From Anaerolineales bacterium (GTDB lineage Bacteria; Chloroflexota; Anaerolineae; Anaerolineales; Villigracilaceae), in contig JACMLM010000039.1 in NCBI GenBank assembly GCA_014379595.1, positions 19,039 to 83,038 of the forward strand: DNA of 64,000 nucleotides. The letters are read 5' to 3'. Position numbers and translations under genes: made by a program. Of the stretch, positions 59,706 to 64,000 are shown piece after piece (position 1 is the first letter of the stretch; each line of letters begins with the position of its first letter). The notes beneath the pieces were generated by a model, which was not told where the DNA came from, did not search any database, and saw only the letters and a program-made list of their open reading frames with translations.

Positions 59706-60141
59706 GTCTGTCCAAAGAATTTTTGCCACGGATTTCACTGATTGACGCGGATTTTTTGGTTGGTTTTTCCGATTTAATTGTGCGTCGATATTCCAGAGAG
59801 CCTGCGCCAAAATTTATGATGAGGGCAAGCTGCAAGCCAGTCGCTGTCAAATAGTGGATGGCTTGCGCTTCATGGGCAGAATTAAATCGGGAAATTGACT
59901 TTAGCTCCACAACGATTTTGCCGTCAACCACAAGATCGGCTTCGTACTCGCCAATCAACTCACCTTTGTACGACACAGGCAACTTCACTTTGCTCTCAAA
60001 AAGAATCCCGCGAAGCTTTAACTCTTTTTCAAGCGCAGCTTGATACACTGCTTCAAGAAAACCAGAACCAAGAACATTATGTACTTCCATTGCCGCGCCT
60101 ATAATAGCAAAAGATAAGTGCTTATAAAGTAATTCAGTCAA
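59698..60141 (-). CDS. GxxExxY protein (PD-(D/E)XK-like), locus 2
   Basis: 147 aa. GFLEAVY in VLGSGFLEAVYQAALEKELK, and EADLVVDGKIVVELKSISRF with the D...ExK residues of PDDEXK_3. ~35% similar by eye to the locus 1 protein over the core, so an old paralogue. The last ~20 codons (KKSASISEIRGKNSLDRHE) read through the left repeat and the first bases of glpD. It sits inside the glycerol operon between glpK and glpD and is unrelated to glycerol metabolism. Confidence 0.85.
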   Translation of the reverse strand: MTELLYKHLSFAIIGAAMEVHNVLGSGFLEAVYQAALEKELKLRGILFESKVKLPVSYKGELIGEYEADLVVDGKIVVELKSISRFNSAHEAQAIHYLTATGLQLALIINFGAGSLEYRRTIKSEKPTKKSASISEIRGKNSLDRHE

Positions 60142-60203
60142 TGATTCCTCTCGAAGTGGGTATTTCTAAAATCAAATCCGCGATCATTCGCGTAATCTGC
60201 GGC
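59726..60203. mobile_element. GxxExxY element with inverted 9-10-bp repeats (locus 2)
   Basis: Left arm CCACGGATT-TCACTGATT-GACGCGGATT (59726-59753). Right arm, on the minus strand, CCGCAGATT-ACGCGAATGA-TCGCGGATT (60203-60175). These are inverted copies of a unit ending GGATT/GATT with 9-10-bp period. They enclose the GxxExxY gene, in the same design as locus 1 but with a different repeat sequence. Confidence 0.5.
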
Positions 60204-60207
60204 AAAA

Positions 60208-61695
60208 TTAACTCACCCAATCAAATGTACGTGTAACTGCTTTCTTCCAACCAGAGTATAAACCTTCTCGAAGCTTTGAATCCATTTTCGGAGTCCACTC
60301 TTTATCCTTTCCCCAATTGGCGCGCAGCTCATCGTAATCTTTCCAAAAGCCAACTGCAAGTCCCGCTGCATATGCTGCGCCTAAAGCAGTCGTCTCCGCA
60401 ACTTTGGGGCGGATCACAGGCACATCCAGAATATCTGCTTGAAACTGCATAAGCAATTCGTTGAATACCATTCCCCCATCCACTTTCAATGTTGTGAGTT
60501 TTACGCCAGAATCTTTTTCCATCGCATCCAGCACTTCGCAAGTTTGATATGCTGTCGCTTCCAAGGCCGCCCTCGCAATATGACCTTTGTTCACATAGCG
60601 TGTCATCCCCACAATTGCGCCTCGTGCATCAGACTTCCAATAGGGTGCGAACAATCCTGAAAATGCAGGAACAAAATAAATTCCCCCGCTATCTTCCACA
60701 GTTTTCGCCAAAGCTTCAATATCAGAAGATTTTTCTATAATTCCAAGATTATCTCGCAGCCATTGGATCAATGCGCCTGTAATCGCAATGGAACCTTCCA
60801 ACGCGTACACGGGCTTTTGATTTCCAATTTTATAGCCAAGCGTCGTGAGCAAACCCGCTTTTGATGAAACAGGTTTCTCGCCTGTATTAAGTAACATGAA
60901 ACAACCCGTGCCATAAGTATTCTTGGCTTCACCAGAAGTAAAACAGGTTTGTCCAAATAATGCGGCATGTTGATCGCCCAAGTCGCCAGAGACAGGAATT
61001 CCATCCAATTTACCACGTGCATTTCCATATATTTCCGAAGAAGATCTGATTTCAGGCAACATCGCATGCGGAATATCAAGCAACTTCAGGATTTCTTCAT
61101 CCCAATTCAAAGTATTTAAGTTCATTAACAGTGTGCGCGAAGCATTCGTTACATCAGTGATGTGAACTTCGCGGCCTGTTAAGTTCCAGATAACCCATGA
61201 GTCAATATTGCCAAATAACAAATCCCCATTTTCAGCTTTCACACGTGCGCCATCTACATTATCAAGAATCCATTTAATCTTTGGGCCAGAAAAATAAGTT
61301 GCGAGAGGCAGACCTGTTTTTTCACGTAAGCGATCTTGGCCGCCATCTTTGGCTAATTCATTACAAATAACATCCGTGCGCGTATCCTGCCAGACAATGG
61401 CATTGTAAACAGGCTTGCCTGTTTTCTTATCCCATACTACCGTGGTCTCGCGTTGATTTGTAATTCCAATCGCATCAATCTGTGAAGGCTGAAGTCCGCT
61501 TTTATGAAGCGCACCTTTTATCACTTCCTGCACACGCTCCCAAATCTCCAGCGGATCGTGTTCCACCCAACCAGGCTTGGGATAAATTTGTTTATGTTCT
61601 TTTTGATCAACAGCGACGATATTCCCACTATGTTCAAAAATAATGAAACGGGTACTGGTCGTACCCTGGTCTATCGCAGCGATATATTTTGGCAT
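60208..61695 (-). CDS. glpK: Glycerol kinase
   Basis: 495 aa. Phosphorylates glycerol to G3P. N-terminal ATP-site [52 protein letters not shown], catalytic-type Asp in [17 protein letters not shown], and the second ATP motif [19 protein letters not shown]. The length matches the FGGY family. Expected regulation by FBP/EIIA cannot be judged. The last gene before the inserted GxxExxY element; a hairpin separates it from glpF. Confidence 0.97.
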   Translation of the reverse strand: MPKYIAAIDQGTTSTRFIIFEHSGNIVAVDQKEHKQIYPKPGWVEHDPLEIWERVQEVIKGALHKSGLQPSQIDAIGITNQRETTVVWDKKTGKPVYNAIVWQDTRTDVICNELAKDGGQDRLREKTGLPLATYFSGPKIKWILDNVDGARVKAENGDLLFGNIDSWVIWNLTGREVHITDVTNASRTLLMNLNTLNWDEEILKLLDIPHAMLPEIRSSSEIYGNARGKLDGIPVSGDLGDQHAALFGQTCFTSGEAKNTYGTGCFMLLNTGEKPVSSKAGLLTTLGYKIGNQKPVYALEGSIAITGALIQWLRDNLGIIEKSSDIEALAKTVEDSGGIYFVPAFSGLFAPYWKSDARGAIVGMTRYVNKGHIARAALEATAYQTCEVLDAMEKDSGVKLTTLKVDGGMVFNELLMQFQADILDVPVIRPKVAETTALGAAYAAGLAVGFWKDYDELRANWGKDKEWTPKMDSKLREGLYSGWKKAVTRTFDWVS

Positions 61696-61726
61696 AAAAA
61701 CCTCTTGGCTAGATTGTAAAACAAAA

Positions 61727-61752
61727 AGTTCCCGCCAAATAGGGTGGGAACT
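61727..61752 (-). terminator. Hairpin between glpF and glpK
   Basis: On the minus strand AGTTCCCACC pairs with GGCGGGAACT (one mismatch), followed by TTTTTG, 32 bp before the glpK ATG: an attenuator-like or partial terminator inside the operon. Confidence 0.7.
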
Positions 61753-61792
61753 TTACTTTTATTATTACTTCACCCCACATACCGCAATGTTT

Positions 61793-62500
61793 TCAATCTT
61801 CAAGATTTGTTTCTGCGCTGGATTCAGCTTCTTCGACCTCATCCATATCATTAAAAAAATTGAAGACAATCACTGCAAGTGTTGCACCTATCAACGGGCC
61901 GAAGAAATAGATTACGTATGTATAAACATTCGTAAAACTCGGGCCAGCAAAGATGGCGGGACCAAACGTACGTGCAGGATTCAACGAAGCGCCAGTCAGC
62001 GGGCCGCCAACCAGAATCGCGGCAATCAATGTTAGCCCAATAGCCAACCCAGCAAACGCACCAGACTTACCAGCCACCGCGTTATGCAGTACCGCATTCA
62101 CAAGGAAAAATGTCAATAAAGCTTCAACAACCATGGCAAGAATTGGCTGGGAATCTGTCAGAGCGCCTATAGTTGCTCCACCCTCTATAGTGCCGCCCAC
62201 AGATTGAGCAACGGCTCTCAGCAACAATGCAGCGAGGATCGCTCCTGCAAATTGTGCAATCCAATAATAAACAGCCTGCCCCCACTTGACTGTGCCAGTC
62301 AATGCTAGAGCAAATGTCACAGCTGGGTTGATATGCGTGCCAGAGATATAACCGAATGTATAAGCAAACGCGGCTACTGTTAAACCATGTGCAAGTGCAA
62401 CGCCCACAAGTCCTGCATTCACCATGCCCGCTCCTGCACCGATAAATATAAGTGCAAACGTGCCGATGAATTCAGCAAGAAATACTTTTGAGTTAAACAT
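61793..62500 (-). CDS. MIP-family channel, TIP-like aquaporin/glycerol facilitator
   Basis: 235 aa from ATG 62500 (GGAG 5 nt upstream). Six helices and the two NPA boxes: SGTHINPAVTF and TGASLNPARTFGP. By position, the selectivity filter residues read His (LAHGL), Ile (AAIL), Ala (GAS) and Arg (NPAR), i.e. H-I-A-R as in plant tonoplast TIPs, rather than the GlpF set or the AqpZ F-H-T-R set. Given the glp operon, it likely conducts glycerol as well as water. Acidic C-terminal tail. Confidence 0.85.
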   Translation of the reverse strand: MFNSKVFLAEFIGTFALIFIGAGAGMVNAGLVGVALAHGLTVAAFAYTFGYISGTHINPAVTFALALTGTVKWGQAVYYWIAQFAGAILAALLLRAVAQSVGGTIEGGATIGALTDSQPILAMVVEALLTFFLVNAVLHNAVAGKSGAFAGLAIGLTLIAAILVGGPLTGASLNPARTFGPAIFAGPSFTNVYTYVIYFFGPLIGATLAVIVFNFFNDMDEVEEAESSAETNLED

Positions 62501-62536
62501 TATTTTCTCCAATGATCTGATTTTAAAATATAACCC

Positions 62537-62590
62537 CGCTGGGTCTCGATACGCTACGCTACTCGACCACCAAATTTCAATACGCTACGA
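62537..62590. repeat. REP-like repeat overlapping the end of fmt
   Basis: GGTCTCGATACGCTACGCTACTCGACC contains the palindromic arms GGTC/GACC and TCGA; followed by a second ATACGCTACG. Similar sequences recur as REP elements in many genomes. It reaches the stop codon of fmt. Confidence 0.6.
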
Positions 62591-63502
62591 ATCCCAATCT
62601 CGTGCACCTGCAAGAAACGATTTACCAGACATAATTTTCTTGCCTGCAGGCTGCACTTCATCCAAAACCAATGCGCCATCCGCAGACATTACAGCGGGTC
62701 TCCCCTCGACTGTAAACCTGCTTCCGCTAGCCAGGCCTTTTTCTCCGTTGACAACAGATGCGCACAACACCTTGAGCGGATTCCCATTCCACTCAAACCA
62801 AGCACTCGGCCACGGATTCATCGCCCGTACACGTCGCTCCAACTCAATGGCGGGGTGAGCGAAATCCAATAAGCCATCATCCTTTTTTAACATGGGAGCA
62901 TAGGTTGCGCCTTGTTCAGGCTGAGGTGTAGCTGTCAATTTTCCAGAGATGACATCAGGCAGAGTTTCCTTAAGTAGATCAGCACCCAGCGTGGATAATA
63001 TCTGTAAAACGGAACCAGTTGTATCGTCAGGTTTGATGCGGATGGATTTCTTTGCAAGCATGGGACCCGTATCGAGTCCCACATCCATTTGCATAATGGT
63101 CACGCCTGTTTCCTCATCCCCGGCAAGGATAGCCGCATTGATGGGCGCCGCGCCGCGCCAGCGTGGAAGCAATGAAGCATGCACGTTGATACAACCATAA
63201 CGCGGCAGATCTAAAACATCTTTTTTGAGGATCTGACCAAAGGCCGCAACAACAATCAACTCAGGATTCCATGCGCGCAGTTGTTCCATTGATTCGGGTA
63301 AGCGCAATTTTTCTGGCTGCATAATCGGAATATTTAATTCAAGTGCAAGGGTTTTTACTGGCGGCGATTTTAATGCGCGTCCGCGGCCTGAGGAACGGTC
63401 TGGCTGTGTCACTACACCCACGACCTGATAGTTCTGTGCGAGGACTCGCAATACAGGCAATGCAAAATCGGGCGAACCCATGAAAACAATACGAATGGAC
63501 AT
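62585..63502 (-). CDS. fmt: Methionyl-tRNA formyltransferase
   Basis: 305 aa. Formylates initiator Met-tRNA. IRIVFMGSPDFALPVLRVLA opens the domain. Formyl-transfer site: VVAAFGQILKKDVLDLPRYG, NVHASLLPRWRGAAPINAAI (Asn, His) and MQMDVGLDTGPMLAKKSI (Asp). The C-terminal OB domain begins MNPWPSAWFEWNGNPLKVL. Full length. The stop overlaps the REP-like repeat. Upstream lies the DUF4870 gene on the opposite strand. Confidence 0.96.
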   Translation of the reverse strand: MSIRIVFMGSPDFALPVLRVLAQNYQVVGVVTQPDRSSGRGRALKSPPVKTLALELNIPIMQPEKLRLPESMEQLRAWNPELIVVAAFGQILKKDVLDLPRYGCINVHASLLPRWRGAAPINAAILAGDEETGVTIMQMDVGLDTGPMLAKKSIRIKPDDTTGSVLQILSTLGADLLKETLPDVISGKLTATPQPEQGATYAPMLKKDDGLLDFAHPAIELERRVRAMNPWPSAWFEWNGNPLKVLCASVVNGEKGLASGSRFTVEGRPAVMSADGALVLDEVQPAGKKIMSGKSFLAGARDWDS

Positions 63503-63690
63503 GTAAAGATTCTACTGCTTCTTTCATAAAAATAGGAATCACGATTCAAATATTTTGCCTGGGTTATGAGGCAAGCAATAACGTAGTACGCGTAGCACAG
63601 TACCAAAGTGTGAAACAATTGATTTGCGTTTTACCTTGAAAGGTTGTAAAATAATTGAAAATCAAACCAACTTATTCGGAGGAATAAATT

Positions 63691-64000
63691 ATGTCTCAAG
63701 AACCTATGTCATCTGATGTCACCAGTGATGATAAACTGTGGGCTGCGCTCGGTTATGTCATCCCCATCATCGCTCTTGTCGTTCTTTTCATGGAAGACAA
63801 GAAAAACCGCCCCTACGTTAAGTTTAATGCAGTACAGTCATTAGTTGCCACTGTTGTGTTATCCATTCTCTCGACTGTGACATGTGGCTTTGGCGCTGTC
63901 CTCTTCCTCATTATGCTTTGGTGGGCTTATCAGGCATACCAGGGTCAGGATGTGAAGATCCCGATGATCAGCGATTTCATTCGCAATCAGGGTTGGGCAT
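63691..64000 (+). CDS. DUF4870-like membrane protein, 5' part
   Basis: Starts ATG 63691 with GGAGG 8 nt upstream; 103 codons before the window ends. MSQEPMSSDVTSDDKLWAAL, GYVIPIIALVVLFMEDKKNR and YVKFNAVQSLVATVVLSILS are the DUF4870 (Tic20-like) opening: helix, positively charged loop, long helix. Function unknown. The gene is divergent from fmt; the 188 bp between them hold no clear gene. Confidence 0.75.
   Translation, partial: MSQEPMSSDVTSDDKLWAALGYVIPIIALVVLFMEDKKNRPYVKFNAVQSLVATVVLSILSTVTCGFGAVLFLIMLWWAYQAYQGQDVKIPMISDFIRNQGWA

Noticed and set aside
59706..59810. 35-residue N-terminal extension of GlpD
   Set aside because: It translates the left arm of the GxxExxY element; GlpD family proteins start near MNRNEI.
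1..64000. tRNA, rRNA or riboswitch genes
   Set aside because: Scanning the intergenic stretches by eye gave no cloverleaf, rRNA signature or recognised riboswitch core; weak ones could be missed without a covariance search.

Overview
The window looks like a chromosomal segment of an uncultured Chloroflexota bacterium, most probably class Anaerolineae. I infer this from the moderate base composition, the many lipoproteins with Thr/Pro-rich (TPTPT-type) linkers and beta-propeller bodies, and the mix of housekeeping genes. I ran no marker search, so the assignment rests on gene style. I saw no rRNA or tRNA gene and no CRISPR array.

Layout. 1-7000 (mostly minus strand): 5' part of recA with a recognisable promoter, three surface lipoproteins (two propellers, one M23 peptidase), a small conserved protein and a sugar-type ABC ATPase. 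7026-12355 (all plus strand): an accessory block that reads as an integron cassette array without an integrase. Short genes follow one another in one orientation, separated by attC-like sites that are intact on the left and decayed on the right. Cargo: a HEPN-type gene broken by a stop codon at its catalytic arginine, a coiled-coil membrane protein, a nitrilase-family amidohydrolase, small membrane proteins, a GIY-YIG protein and a lipoprotein. 12488-12734 holds gene debris. 12842-15877: ECF sigma factor, its membrane partner, an esterase-like protein and a DinB-fold protein. 15951-19474: serC and serA, divergent, plus DUF1015. 19496-23736: pseudouridine synthase, MerR/TipAS regulator with a leaderless promoter, and a three-gene ABC exporter. 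23862-32302: lipoproteins, a tandem pair of membrane proteins, kynU, lysS, greA and a PIG-L deacetylase.

32358-38376: PilZ protein, then a tight operon of an MDR dehydrogenase, RDD protein, ComB-like phosphatase, PTPS/QueD-like protein and GT4 glycosyltransferase (a possible pterin-glycoside pathway), then two DMT transporters. 38620-50311: DEAD-box helicase, an orphan membrane protein, a sugar epimerase, a GxxExxY nuclease-like gene between inverted 9-bp-period repeats, mpg, fabI, bactofilin, a ProRS-like protein lacking the synthetase core, a PH-domain protein, DUF92, an SDR and a polytopic protein. 50396-51765: a two-gene, AT-rich, HEPN-containing module, plausibly defence or toxin-antitoxin. 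51762-63502: aldo-keto reductase, two histidine phosphatases, a TGS/uridine kinase fusion, a PanE-like reductase, GT2, and a glycerol operon (aquaporin-glpK-glpD) interrupted between glpK and glpD by a second GxxExxY element, then fmt. The window ends inside a DUF4870 gene.

Short dispersed repeats are unusually active. At least five families sit at gene junctions, and several gene starts and ends are built from repeat sequence. The most interesting signals are the integrase-less cassette array with its inactivated HEPN gene, the two GxxExxY/repeat elements, the PTPS-GT4 operon, the core-less ProRS and the HEPN two-gene module.
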